A stretch of 64,000 nucleotides of DNA. Source: Haloarcula japonica DSM 6131. Its GTDB lineage: Archaea; Halobacteriota; Halobacteria; Halobacteriales; Haloarculaceae. This document shows, one piece after another, positions 18,618-27,096 of the stretch (position 1 is the first letter of the stretch; the number at the start of each line of letters is the position of its first letter). The notes beneath the pieces are model-generated. The model did not search any database, was not told the DNA's origin, and saw only the letters and a list, made by a program, of their open reading frames with translations. The stretch spans positions 377,199-441,198 of the forward strand of contig NZ_AOLY01000037.1 of the NCBI RefSeq assembly GCF_000336635.1, in the 5' to 3' direction. The position numbers and the translations under genes are program-made.

Positions 18618-20357
18618 ATGGTTGAGGGAATCGCGGCTGGACCGTGGTCGATCGTTCCCGCGCTCGTCGCCATCGGTCTTGCCTGGTACACCCGGGACGC
18701 GCTTATCGGGCTGTTCGTGGGCATCGTCATCACAGGCGTACTGGTCGGCGCGTTACATCCCCAGGCTGTTGGGGTTCCGTCGGACCTGATCACCGCTGGC
18801 GGTGAGGTGGCGACAGTCCAGCCACAGGCGGAGGACGGGAGTCCGTGGACGGTTGGTGTCGGTGGCATCGTACTCGGAGCGATATTCGGATTGAAGCTCG
18901 TTCCGGAGATAATCGCCACGGCCCCGCTGTTCGGGGAGTGGTACGTCAAGAACGTCCTGCTCGCCATCTTCGCCATCGGCGGGCTGATCGGACTGATGAT
19001 TCGTTCCGGGGCGATCCAGGGCGTGCTGGAGGCGCTAGTGGCACGAGCCGACTCCGCCGCGGACGCCGAGAAGGCCGCGTTTCTGGCCGGCATCGCCATC
19101 CACATCGACGACTACTTCAACTGCCTCGTGGTCGGCTCGATGATGCGCCCGCTGACCGACAAGTTCGACGTGTCACGGGCCAAGCTGGCCTACTACGTCG
19201 ACTCAGCGGGGTCGCCAGCGTCCCGGCTTGCGTTCTACTCGACGTGGGGGGCGGCGATGGTCGGCTTCATCGGGGGTGGCCTCGTCGAGGCACAGCGGCA
19301 GGGCACGCTGCCGTCCGGGATGACGAACTTCGTGAACACCGGCGGTGAGCAGGTCACCGCGGCGACCGGGGCCGTCTGGCCGCTGTTTTTCAATACGCTG
19401 TTTACCGGCTTCTACTCGTGGATCGCGCTCGGACTCGCCGGTCTCGTCGCCTGGCAGATCGTACCAAACATCTACGGGATGGGAACAGAGGAGTCCCGAG
19501 CGAGAAACGAAGGGAAGGTCGTCGGCGACGACGCTGACCCGATGATATCTGCGGAGATGGACGAATACGAGATGTCCGAAACCGCTACACCGGACTGGCG
19601 GAACTTCGCCTGGCCGATCCTCACCATGATCGTCGTCGGCCTCGGCGCAATGTTCTGGCGGGCCAGCCCCGTCATCTACGTCAAAGGGAAGGAAGGGATG
19701 GGGACCACCCTGCTCCAGCTCGGCAGTTGGCAGCTCATCACGCCGCCGAGCGGGCCGTGGGCGTTCAACATCGGCGGCGTCCAGCTCGGTCTGGCTTCGT
19801 TTTCGGCGCTCATCGTCGGCTTCCTGCTGTATCGCTTGAAGGGCGACATCCCGTCCAACGATGACGCGACTGATGCGATGATGGTCGGCTTCAAAGGCAT
19901 CCTCCTCGCGGCTGTCATCCTGATGTTCGCCAGTTCCATCCAGAACGCAGTGACGATACTGGGTGTCTCGTCGTTCGTGACGAACGTCTTTGGCGGCGTG
20001 CCGGCGTTTGTTATCCCCGTCAGCGTCTTTCTCCTGACCTCCTTTGTCAGCTTCTCGGACGGGTCGTCGTGGTCGACCTACGGCATCATGTTCCCCATCG
20101 CCATCCCGTTGGCGTTCTCGACGGGCGCGAACCTCCCGCTCGTCCTCGGTGCGGTGTTCAGTGGCGGCATCTTCGGCGACCACACGTCGCCGATCAGCGA
20201 CACGACCGTCTTGGCGTCATCGACGAGCGGAAGCGACCACATGGTCCACGTCAGGAGTCAAGCCCCCTACGCCCTCATGGCGGCGGGTATCGCGGCCGTG
20301 CTGTTCCTCGTGTTCGGGCTGGTGCTTCCCGAAGGTTTCCGCGTCATCCCGTACTGA
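18618..20357 (+). CDS. nhaC: Na+/H+ antiporter, NhaC family
   Basis: 579 residues, about 11-12 membrane helices. Seen: IHIDDYFNCLVVGSMMRPL, FVSFSDGSSWSTYGIMFPI and GGIFGDHTSPISDTTVLASS, all characteristic of NhaC-like exchangers; the last carries the His/Asp/Ser cluster of the transport site. It would export sodium for protons across the cell membrane, a core need in high salt. A TATA-like box (CTTAATATA, about 18587-18595) lies about 26 bases before ATG 18618, suggesting a leaderless mRNA. A shorter, different NhaC paralogue lies at 59761. Confidence 0.9.
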   Translation: MVEGIAAGPWSIVPALVAIGLAWYTRDALIGLFVGIVITGVLVGALHPQAVGVPSDLITAGGEVATVQPQAEDGSPWTVGVGGIVLGAIFGLKLVPEIIATAPLFGEWYVKNVLLAIFAIGGLIGLMIRSGAIQGVLEALVARADSAADAEKAAFLAGIAIHIDDYFNCLVVGSMMRPLTDKFDVSRAKLAYYVDSAGSPASRLAFYSTWGAAMVGFIGGGLVEAQRQGTLPSGMTNFVNTGGEQVTAATGAVWPLFFNTLFTGFYSWIALGLAGLVAWQIVPNIYGMGTEESRARNEGKVVGDDADPMISAEMDEYEMSETATPDWRNFAWPILTMIVVGLGAMFWRASPVIYVKGKEGMGTTLLQLGSWQLITPPSGPWAFNIGGVQLGLASFSALIVGFLLYRLKGDIPSNDDATDAMMVGFKGILLAAVILMFASSIQNAVTILGVSSFVTNVFGGVPAFVIPVSVFLLTSFVSFSDGSSWSTYGIMFPIAIPLAFSTGANLPLVLGAVFSGGIFGDHTSPISDTTVLASSTSGSDHMVHVRSQAPYALMAAGIAAVLFLVFGLVLPEGFRVIPY

Positions 20358-20405
20358 CCGGCGGCACGTCTGTGGCCGTCGTCAGCGCGTCCGAACGCCG
20401 TTCGA

Positions 20406-21464
20406 TTAGAAAAGACCGATACCTTCGATTCGCTTCTCGTAGAGGTCTTCGTACTCCGCCCGGACCTGTGTGTGGTCGAACTCGGCGAAGGACTCGTCGA
20501 CTGTCCGGCGCTCGAAGCCGGCAGACTCGGTGATTTTGTCGGCGATCTCCTGCGGGTTCGTCACCCGGAAGGCGCGGCCGCGCTGCTCGATGAGTTCATG
20601 GGCTGACGACTCGGCCTGGTACTCCACGATGCCGATACAGCCACAGGCCATCGCCCAGAGGAGGTCCGTGGCGAAGTATTCTCGGAACGCCGTCTGGACG
20701 AACACGTGTGCGCCCTTGTAAATCGAGACACGCTCTTCGATATCGCACGCGCCGACGAAGGTCACGCGGTCGTCGATTCGGAGGTCGGCCGCCTCCTGTT
20801 CGTAGTACTCCCGTTCCGGGCCGTCGCCGATGATCGTCGCCGACCAGCCCTTCTGTCTGAGCTCCGCCAGCCCGAGCAGCAGCGACTCGACGTTGGCGCT
20901 GCCGTCCAATCGGTGGGCGTACACCACGTCGATCTCCTCGTCGGCCTCTGCTTCCCGAACGAGGTCCATGTCGATGCTCTGTGGGAGAATCGCGGTCTGG
21001 TCCGCCGTCGCCCCCCGCTCACGGACCCGCGTACGGACAAGTTCGGAGGGGGTGATGAGGCAATCGGACGCGCGGAGTGCGAGGGTGGCCCGGCGGCTCT
21101 CGGGCACGTCCTCATCCCCGTACCACTCCGTAAGAAGCGGCGCGCGCGCCAGCGTTGCACCGGCCTTGGCCGCCAGTACGACCGACGCCGGCGTCGGATG
21201 GACGTGAACGATGTCCGGGCGGTATCGTGCGAGCATGACCGGCAGGCGAACACAGAACGAGGGGACGGTCGGCGAGACGGTGACGGCACGGTACGTGATG
21301 CCGTCGCGCTCGCGCTGGTTATCGAATCCCGGCCACCACTGCGAGCAGAACACGGTCACGTCGTGGCCGGCAGCGGCGAGTTCGGTAGCCACCCGCTCCA
21401 GCCGGGTCCGGCCCACTGTGTCCCGGTACTGACTCGTCTCCATGGCGACGACCGCGACACGCAT
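20406..21464 (-). CDS. Glycosyltransferase family 4-like (GT-B fold)
   Basis: 352 residues. The N-terminal Rossmann half has VATELAAAGHDVTVFCSQWW and an RPDIVHVHPTP stretch. The C-terminal half has IIGDGPEREYYEQEA, RVTFVGAC and the EX7E-like FATDLLWAMACGCIGIVEY. These are GT4-family donor-site features; the sugar donor and acceptor are unknown. ATG 21464 gives a clean MRVAVVAMETSQYRDT start, whereas the longer frame runs over the divergent neighbour's promoter. It is isolated rather than part of an N-glycosylation or capsule cluster, so its role is open. Confidence 0.86.
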   Translation of the reverse strand: MRVAVVAMETSQYRDTVGRTRLERVATELAAAGHDVTVFCSQWWPGFDNQRERDGITYRAVTVSPTVPSFCVRLPVMLARYRPDIVHVHPTPASVVLAAKAGATLARAPLLTEWYGDEDVPESRRATLALRASDCLITPSELVRTRVRERGATADQTAILPQSIDMDLVREAEADEEIDVVYAHRLDGSANVESLLLGLAELRQKGWSATIIGDGPEREYYEQEAADLRIDDRVTFVGACDIEERVSIYKGAHVFVQTAFREYFATDLLWAMACGCIGIVEYQAESSAHELIEQRGRAFRVTNPQEIADKITESAGFERRTVDESFAEFDHTQVRAEYEDLYEKRIEGIGLF

Positions 21465-21563
21465 ACAGGGGCGACGACGTGGCCGCTCAAAAATCCACCC
21501 GTTCGCGGTTGGCAGCGGCAGACAACAGGTCGACTCTCCAGAAAGCTGTCGTTGGGCTGGAGG

Positions 21564-21570
21564 TTTATTA
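21564..21570 (+). promoter_or_regulatory. TATA-like box for the DUF2339 gene
   Basis: TTTATTA at 21564-21570, 26-32 bases before ATG 21596. The spacing fits leaderless initiation and supports that ATG over an in-frame one at 21584. Confidence 0.45.
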
Positions 21571-21595
21571 CAGCAACTCTGCAATGTGTCGATGT

Positions 21596-23386
21596 ATGAG
21601 CGATGAAGACGACCTCCGTGCGGAGGTACGGGAACTCCACACCGAGGTCGATGCCCTCCACACACGCATCGCCGCCCTTGAGTCGGAGCTAGACACCGAC
21701 CCGCCGCCGTCAGCCGAAGATCAAACTGCCAGTACAGCAGTCGAATCGGACACGGCGACTCCCGAATCGGAGTCCGAAGATAGTTCGGAGCCAGGGACAG
21801 AGACCGGCGAGACAGCCGACAGCGAGGCCCCTCCCGAGGAACGGAACTGGGAGCGCGACATCGGGATGAAATGGCTCGGCGGAGTCGGCGGCCTCGCGCT
21901 GGTGGTCGGCGTCGTCTTCTTCATCCGGTTGGCCATCGAGGCGGGGTATCTCGGTCCACTCGGGCGTGTGCTTACCGGTACGGTAGGCGGTCTCATACTG
22001 CTCGCTGGGGGCCGGTACGCCGCTGAACGGCAGGGCTACAGCCGGTGGGGACGTCTCGTCGCGGGAACCGGGCTCGCAATCGCGTATTTCAGCGTCTACG
22101 CGGCCTACGGCTTCGAGTCGTACCGCGCCGCTATCGGAACCCCGCTGTGGACGGTCCTGCTCGCCCTGACGGTGCTCGTAGCCGCCACCGCGGCTGTCTC
22201 GGTGCGGGACTGTGCGCCGGCCGTCGCCGGCGAAGCGTTCCTGCTGGGCTACGTCACTGCCTACGTCGGACTCGATGCCGGTTCCTTCGTCGTCTCACCG
22301 GCCTACGTCGTGCTTCTCACAGCCGGGCTCGTGACCATCGCCGCTGTCCGCCCGTGGAGCCGGCTCGTCCTCGGCAGCGTCCTCCCAGCCTACGTGCTCC
22401 ACGTCGCCTGGATGAACAGGCTGGAGCCACCCGAGTCGGTCGCCACCGCCGTCCTCGCCGCGACGTTCGCCGTCTATGCCGCGGGTGTGTACGTACTCCG
22501 TGCGAGCGGCCGAACGGACCGATGGCACCGCCGACTGGTGGAAGCGACGACTGCATCCAATGCCGTGTTCGCCGCAATCCTGCTGGAAAGCGTCGCTCGT
22601 CGCCTTCTCCCGACGGCACCGGACGGGGTAGCTGTCGGCGCAGTCGGACTCGCCCTCGGCGGCGTCTACGCCATCACGGAGTCACGCCTGGGACAGCAAA
22701 ACAGCGCTGCTGGAGTGCTTGCCGTCGTGTTGCTCGCCGTCGGCGTCGTCCTCGCGGCCAACCCGTTCGCCGAAACCGTCGGTCTCCTCATCTTGCTCTG
22801 TGGAGCGCTGGCGCTCGGAACTCAGCGGGATGCAAGGGCGGTTCGCATCGGTGGGCACCTCGTCGCATTCGGAACCGTCGCCAAGCTGCTCGCCGTGGAC
22901 GCGACCAGATTACCGGCGTTTTCGCTTGCGGACCCGCTTGCGACCGTGATGGGGCGGCCGGCCGCCTACCTGCTGGGAATCGTGGTCTTCTACGGGCTCG
23001 GTCGATGGTTTGGCGGCGCATCGACGACGGTACCCAGCATGGACCGCGAACTCTCGGTGGCCGCTCCGTACGCCTGGACCGCGACCGGACTCGCGGTGGT
23101 ACTCCTGGGACTGGAGCTTTCGGGAGCGACCCTGTCAGTCGCCTGGGCAGTACTGGGGCTCGCGTTCGTCGGGGTCGGCCTCGCGCTGGACGCTCGCAGT
23201 CGGCGGCTCCAGGGTGTCGTCGTCCTCGCCCTAGTGACGACCAAGGTGTTCCTCTACGACACGCAGGGACTCGATACGCTCGCTCGAACCCTTTCGTTCC
23301 TCGTGCTTGGCGGTATTCTGCTCGTTGCCTCGTACGCGTACGCCCGCTGGCAGGGTGAAAAGCCGCTCCAGCGACTATCCGGCTAG
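21596..23386 (+). CDS. DUF2339-like polytopic membrane protein
   Basis: 596 residues. An N-terminal coiled coil (RAEVRELHTEVDALHTRIAA, about residues 6-28) and an acidic Ser/Glu-rich linker to about 80 are followed by WERDIGMKWLGGVGGLALVVGVVFF and some 15 or more hydrophobic helices filling the rest. This coiled coil, linker and many-helix layout is that of the uncharacterized DUF2339 family; the charged WERDIGMKWL entry to helix 1 is its best landmark. Function is unknown; envelope-related roles have been proposed only from context. ATG 21596 matches the promoter spacing. Confidence 0.82.
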   Translation: MSDEDDLRAEVRELHTEVDALHTRIAALESELDTDPPPSAEDQTASTAVESDTATPESESEDSSEPGTETGETADSEAPPEERNWERDIGMKWLGGVGGLALVVGVVFFIRLAIEAGYLGPLGRVLTGTVGGLILLAGGRYAAERQGYSRWGRLVAGTGLAIAYFSVYAAYGFESYRAAIGTPLWTVLLALTVLVAATAAVSVRDCAPAVAGEAFLLGYVTAYVGLDAGSFVVSPAYVVLLTAGLVTIAAVRPWSRLVLGSVLPAYVLHVAWMNRLEPPESVATAVLAATFAVYAAGVYVLRASGRTDRWHRRLVEATTASNAVFAAILLESVARRLLPTAPDGVAVGAVGLALGGVYAITESRLGQQNSAAGVLAVVLLAVGVVLAANPFAETVGLLILLCGALALGTQRDARAVRIGGHLVAFGTVAKLLAVDATRLPAFSLADPLATVMGRPAAYLLGIVVFYGLGRWFGGASTTVPSMDRELSVAAPYAWTATGLAVVLLGLELSGATLSVAWAVLGLAFVGVGLALDARSRRLQGVVVLALVTTKVFLYDTQGLDTLARTLSFLVLGGILLVASYAYARWQGEKPLQRLSG

Positions 23387-23460
23387 TAGCGCTACACGTC
23401 ATTGATTCGACCGCGAAGCCGCCACAAAGGGTTTTGCCCGTGCCTGCCCTCCCTCCCGTT

Positions 23461-25272
23461 GTGACCGCGTACGACCTCTCGCGCTATCTCAACGTCCGGA
23501 GCGCTTACGGCAGTTCGTTCGCGCCGGACGGGACGCTCGCCTTCCTGATGAACACGACCGGCGTCGGCCAGATCTGGTCGCTCACGGAGCCGCGTGGCTG
23601 GCCCGAGCAGCTGACTTTTTACGACGACACCGTGAGCTTCGTCGACTACTCACCCGAGCGCCCGGAACTCGTCTTCGGCATGGACGAGGGCGGCAACGAG
23701 CGGGCGCAGCTGTACCGCCTCGACGCGGACGGGCACGTCCACGAACTCACAGGGATGCCCGACGCGAAACACCGCTGGGGTGGCTGGTCGCCCGACGGCG
23801 AGCGCTTTGCGTTCGCGTCGAACCGCCGCGACGAAGCTGTCTTCGACATCTACGTGCAGGAACGCGATGCGACCGGCGACGACGCGGAGTTAGTCTGGGA
23901 AGGCGATGGCTGGCTCTCGGTGGGCGGGTTCTCGCCCGACGGTGAGCGACTGCTGGTCAGCGAGGCCCACTCCAGTTTCGACCAGGACATCTACGTGCTT
24001 GACATCGACAGCGGGGACCTCACCCATCTCACACCACACGAGGGGAAGGTTCGCTATACGAGCGCGTCGTGGGGGCCGGACGGGGAGGCAGTGTATCTCG
24101 TCACCGACGCCGAGAGCGACACGCTCGAACTGGCCCGCCTCTCGGTCGACGGCGACCTCGATATCGTGCGCTCGGACGACCAGTGGAACATCGACGGCGT
24201 CGCGCTGGATCAGGACAGCGGCCGCCTGGCGTACTCGCGCAACGTCGACGGCTACAACGAACTCACCGTCGGCGAACTGACGGGGCCGACAACCATCGAG
24301 ACGTTCCCGACGCCGGACCTGCCGGGCGGGTTGGCTGGCGGCGTCTCCTGGGGACCCGACGCCGAGCGCTTCGCAGTCAGCGTCACTGGCCGGAGGGTCA
24401 ACACCAACGTGTTCGTCGTGGAAGCCGAAACCGGCGAGAGCGAGCAGTGGACGGCCGCCTCGACGGCCGGTATCCCGCGTGAGACGTTCATCGAGCCCGA
24501 GGCCGTCCGGTTCGAATCGTTCGACGGGCGAGAGATTCCGGCGCTGTTCTCGCTGCCGGCAGGGGCCGCCGACGGAGCCAGTACAGACGGCGAGACGCCG
24601 GTCATCGTCGACATCCACGGCGGCCCGGAGAGCCAGCGCCGGCCGTCCTTCTCGGGCCTGACCCAGTACTTCCTCTCGCGGGGGTACGCCGTCTTCGAGC
24701 CGAACGTCCGCGGCTCGACCGGCTACGGGAAGGCCTACACGCACCTCGACGACGTGGAAAAGCGGATGGATTCAGTGAAGGACCTGCGGGCCGGCGTCGA
24801 CTGGCTCCACGACCACCCGACCGTCGACCCCGACCGAATCGTAGCGATGGGCGGGTCCTACGGCGGGTTCATGGTACTTGCGGCGTTGACTGAGTACCCG
24901 GACCTCTGGGCGGCCGGCGTCGACGTGGTCGGCATCGCCAACTTCGTCACGTTTCTGGAGAACACCGGTGACTGGCGTCGCGAACTCCGCGAGGCAGAGT
25001 ACGGTTCCCTCGAAACGGACCGCGAGTTCCTCGAATCCATCTCGCCGATCAACAACGTCGACCGCATCGATGCACCGCTGTTCGTCCTCCATGGAGCCAA
25101 CGATCCGCGTGTCCCGGTCGGCGAGGCCGAGCAGATCGCCGAGCAGGCGGCCGCACAGGGAGTTCCCGTGGAGAAACTCGTCTTCGACGACGAAGGACAC
25201 GGCATCAGCAAGCGGGAGAACCGCATCGAGGCGTACACTGCCGTCGTCGAGTTCCTCAACGAGCACGTCTGA
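23461..25272 (+). CDS. S9 family serine peptidase (acylaminoacyl-peptidase/prolyl oligopeptidase-like)
   Basis: 603 residues. An N-terminal beta-propeller of WD40-like/TolB-like repeats (SPDGERFAFASN, SPDGERLLVSE, GPDGEAVYLVT) gates a C-terminal alpha/beta hydrolase. Seen: nucleophile Ser in GGSYGGFM (about 465), Asp in HGANDPRVP (about 545), His in DEGHG (about 579) and the oxyanion DIHGGPESQ. It would trim peptides or acylated N-termini in the cytoplasm; no signal peptide is present. GTG 23461 (MTAYDLSRYLNVRSAYG) is preferred; in-frame TTG 23434 and GTG 23440 upstream are possible. Confidence 0.9.
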   Translation: MTAYDLSRYLNVRSAYGSSFAPDGTLAFLMNTTGVGQIWSLTEPRGWPEQLTFYDDTVSFVDYSPERPELVFGMDEGGNERAQLYRLDADGHVHELTGMPDAKHRWGGWSPDGERFAFASNRRDEAVFDIYVQERDATGDDAELVWEGDGWLSVGGFSPDGERLLVSEAHSSFDQDIYVLDIDSGDLTHLTPHEGKVRYTSASWGPDGEAVYLVTDAESDTLELARLSVDGDLDIVRSDDQWNIDGVALDQDSGRLAYSRNVDGYNELTVGELTGPTTIETFPTPDLPGGLAGGVSWGPDAERFAVSVTGRRVNTNVFVVEAETGESEQWTAASTAGIPRETFIEPEAVRFESFDGREIPALFSLPAGAADGASTDGETPVIVDIHGGPESQRRPSFSGLTQYFLSRGYAVFEPNVRGSTGYGKAYTHLDDVEKRMDSVKDLRAGVDWLHDHPTVDPDRIVAMGGSYGGFMVLAALTEYPDLWAAGVDVVGIANFVTFLENTGDWRRELREAEYGSLETDREFLESISPINNVDRIDAPLFVLHGANDPRVPVGEAEQIAEQAAAQGVPVEKLVFDDEGHGISKRENRIEAYTAVVEFLNEHV

Positions 25273-25383
25273 GATATCCGGCCGAGTACTGTGGCGGGCG
25301 TGGATTACAGCCGGTACACAGGGTAGTTTCAAACTATGAGAGCGTTCAGGCGGATTTATTACGCTGCCGAAGCACCGTTTCGT

Positions 25384-25899
25384 ATGGAGATAGCCGAACG
25401 CTCGCGAGCGCGGGTTCAGGAACGCCTCGCCCGTCTCGAACAGGAGTTCGGCTCGACGCCGGTGGACCAGACCACCTTTTCGGTGGGTGGGGAGGCGTAC
25501 CAGCGTGCTGTCGAGCGCTCACGGGAGGGACAGGTGGACGTACACGCGTTCGTCCACAACGAGTCGGGCGATGTGTTGCTGAGCGACGCTGATGGGTCGT
25601 GGGAGATACCCAAAGGACAGACCCGGGGGGCCGAGCGGCCGGCGGCAGCGGTCGAGCGGGTCGTCACCGAAACGGCCGGCGTCGCGTGTACGATTCGGGA
25701 CGCGGTACGGGCCACTATCTGCGGGGTGCGAAACGAGACGGACCCGGACGCGGAGACGGTGTACCGCCTCAGTATCGTGTTCGACGCCGAAATCAACAGC
25801 GCCAAGCTCGACAGCGATGCTGCCGAAACGGCCGACGACGTTGACGCGTCGATCCGGTGGGACGACGCGAGCGATGTCGCGGTCGCAGAACTGGTTTAG
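25384..25899 (+). CDS. Nudix-fold protein with degenerate Nudix box
   Basis: 171 residues. An N-terminal helical part is followed by a Nudix-like fold, with WEIPKGQTRGAERPAA and ERVVTETAGV in the place of the Nudix box G-x5-E-x7-R-E-U-x-E-E-x-G-U. The Gly, first Glu, Arg and final Gly fit, but the RE pair reads RV and the EE pair reads ET, so metal binding is probably weakened. It may be a binding or regulatory protein rather than a hydrolase. ATG 25384 is chosen because a TATA-like ATTTATTA at 25354-25361 sits about 26 bases upstream; an in-frame ATG at 25336 precedes the box. The stop overlaps egsA by four bases, convergently. Confidence 0.72.
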   Translation: MEIAERSRARVQERLARLEQEFGSTPVDQTTFSVGGEAYQRAVERSREGQVDVHAFVHNESGDVLLSDADGSWEIPKGQTRGAERPAAAVERVVTETAGVACTIRDAVRATICGVRNETDPDAETVYRLSIVFDAEINSAKLDSDAAETADDVDASIRWDDASDVAVAELV

Positions 25900-26954
25900 A
25901 TAACGCCGGTAACGGTCGCTGCTTCGATGGCCGCTTCTTCACTCATGCCGTCCCCGAGTACTGTGTAGCGGTCGCGGATCTGGTGGGCCGTGGTCAGCGC
26001 TTCGATCACCGTCTCGTCGTCGATGCCGAGCTCGTCTGCCGTTGTCGGCGCGCCGATAGCCGCCAGCGCGTCTCTGGCGTCTTTCCACTGGCCTTTCTGG
26101 CCGCTGTGGAGGTATTCGGTCATTATCGAGCCGACACCGACCTGATGGCCGTGAAGCGCGCCGTCTGGGACGAGCCGATCCAGCTGGTGGGAAAACAGGT
26201 GTTCCGCGCCGCTTGCCGGGCGAGAGGAGCCAGCAATAGACATCGCAACGCCCGAAGAAACGAGCGCTTTCACGACGATCCAGGACGACTCCTCAAGCCC
26301 CTGTTTTATCGAGTCGGCGCTCTCGACGAGCATCTCCGCGGTCATCTGGGAGAGCGCGCCGGCGTACTCCGAGTAGTGGACGTTCTTGAGCCGGTGAGCG
26401 AGTTGCCAGTCCCGGACCGCGGTGTAGTTCGAGATGATGTCGGCACAGCCGGCAGTGGTCAGCCGCCAGGGGGCCTCTGCCAGCACCTCGGTGTCGGCGA
26501 TGACGGCCAGTGGGGGCTCTGCGGCGACGCTGTGGCGCGTGTCACCTTCGGGGACCGAGCCGCGGCCGGAGACGATGCCGTCGTGGCTCGCGGCTGTCGG
26601 CACCGAGACGAACCCCAGCCCCAGGTCGTCGGCCGCCATCTTCGTGATATCGATGGCCTTCCCGCCGCCAACACCAAGCAGGAAGCCCGCATCGATCTCC
26701 GACGCGTGGTCGATGACCTGCTGGACGGCGTCGAAACTGGCCTCGTCGATGACGATCTCGGATGGGTTGTATCCCTCATCCTCGAACTGTTCGACGACCT
26801 GCTTGCCGGCGACATCGTGTGGCGTCGGACTGGAGACGACGAGCGGCCGGCCGGTCAGATGGAGTTCGCTGACAGCCTCGATTGTCTGCCCGAGGACCCC
26901 GTGCCCGACCACGACGTTCCGGGGCAGGCGGATCCAGGTGCGTTTCTCGAACAT
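25896..26954 (-). CDS. egsA: sn-Glycerol-1-phosphate dehydrogenase
   Basis: 352 residues. Reduces dihydroxyacetone phosphate to sn-glycerol-1-phosphate, which sets the archaeal stereochemistry of membrane lipids. Seen: the nucleotide-binding GVGGGKAIDITKMAA, VPTAASHDGIVSGRGSV, and metal-site histidines in GAEHLFSHQLDRL and LHGHQVGVGS, as in the glycerol dehydrogenase-like metal enzymes. Length and motif order match archaeal EgsA throughout. Start ATG 26954; the next gene upstream is divergent. The 3' end overlaps the Nudix-like gene by four bases in a tail-to-tail arrangement. Confidence 0.96.
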   Translation of the reverse strand: MFEKRTWIRLPRNVVVGHGVLGQTIEAVSELHLTGRPLVVSSPTPHDVAGKQVVEQFEDEGYNPSEIVIDEASFDAVQQVIDHASEIDAGFLLGVGGGKAIDITKMAADDLGLGFVSVPTAASHDGIVSGRGSVPEGDTRHSVAAEPPLAVIADTEVLAEAPWRLTTAGCADIISNYTAVRDWQLAHRLKNVHYSEYAGALSQMTAEMLVESADSIKQGLEESSWIVVKALVSSGVAMSIAGSSRPASGAEHLFSHQLDRLVPDGALHGHQVGVGSIMTEYLHSGQKGQWKDARDALAAIGAPTTADELGIDDETVIEALTTAHQIRDRYTVLGDGMSEEAAIEAATVTGVI

Positions 26955-27050
26955 GCTTGCCTGTCTCCGGGCACGCGTGAAAACAGTTTAGGTGCGACTG
27001 GCGTTCCGACTGTGCGATACCCGAAATCCTTTGACAACTATCACACACCA

Positions 27051-27070
27051 GTTTTCCAAAAACAATTATT
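27051..27070 (+). promoter_or_regulatory. Promoter of the GH3 gene with adjoining inverted repeat
   Basis: A TATA-like AATTATTA lies at 27063-27070, about 27-34 bases before ATG 27097. Immediately upstream, GTTTT (27051-27055), CCA, AAAAC (27059-27063) is a perfect 5-3-5 inverted repeat at the place of the BRE, so a bound regulator could block or assist TFB. Confidence 0.4.
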
Positions 27071-27096
27071 AACATCAGCGGGTGGGTGCGCCTGTC

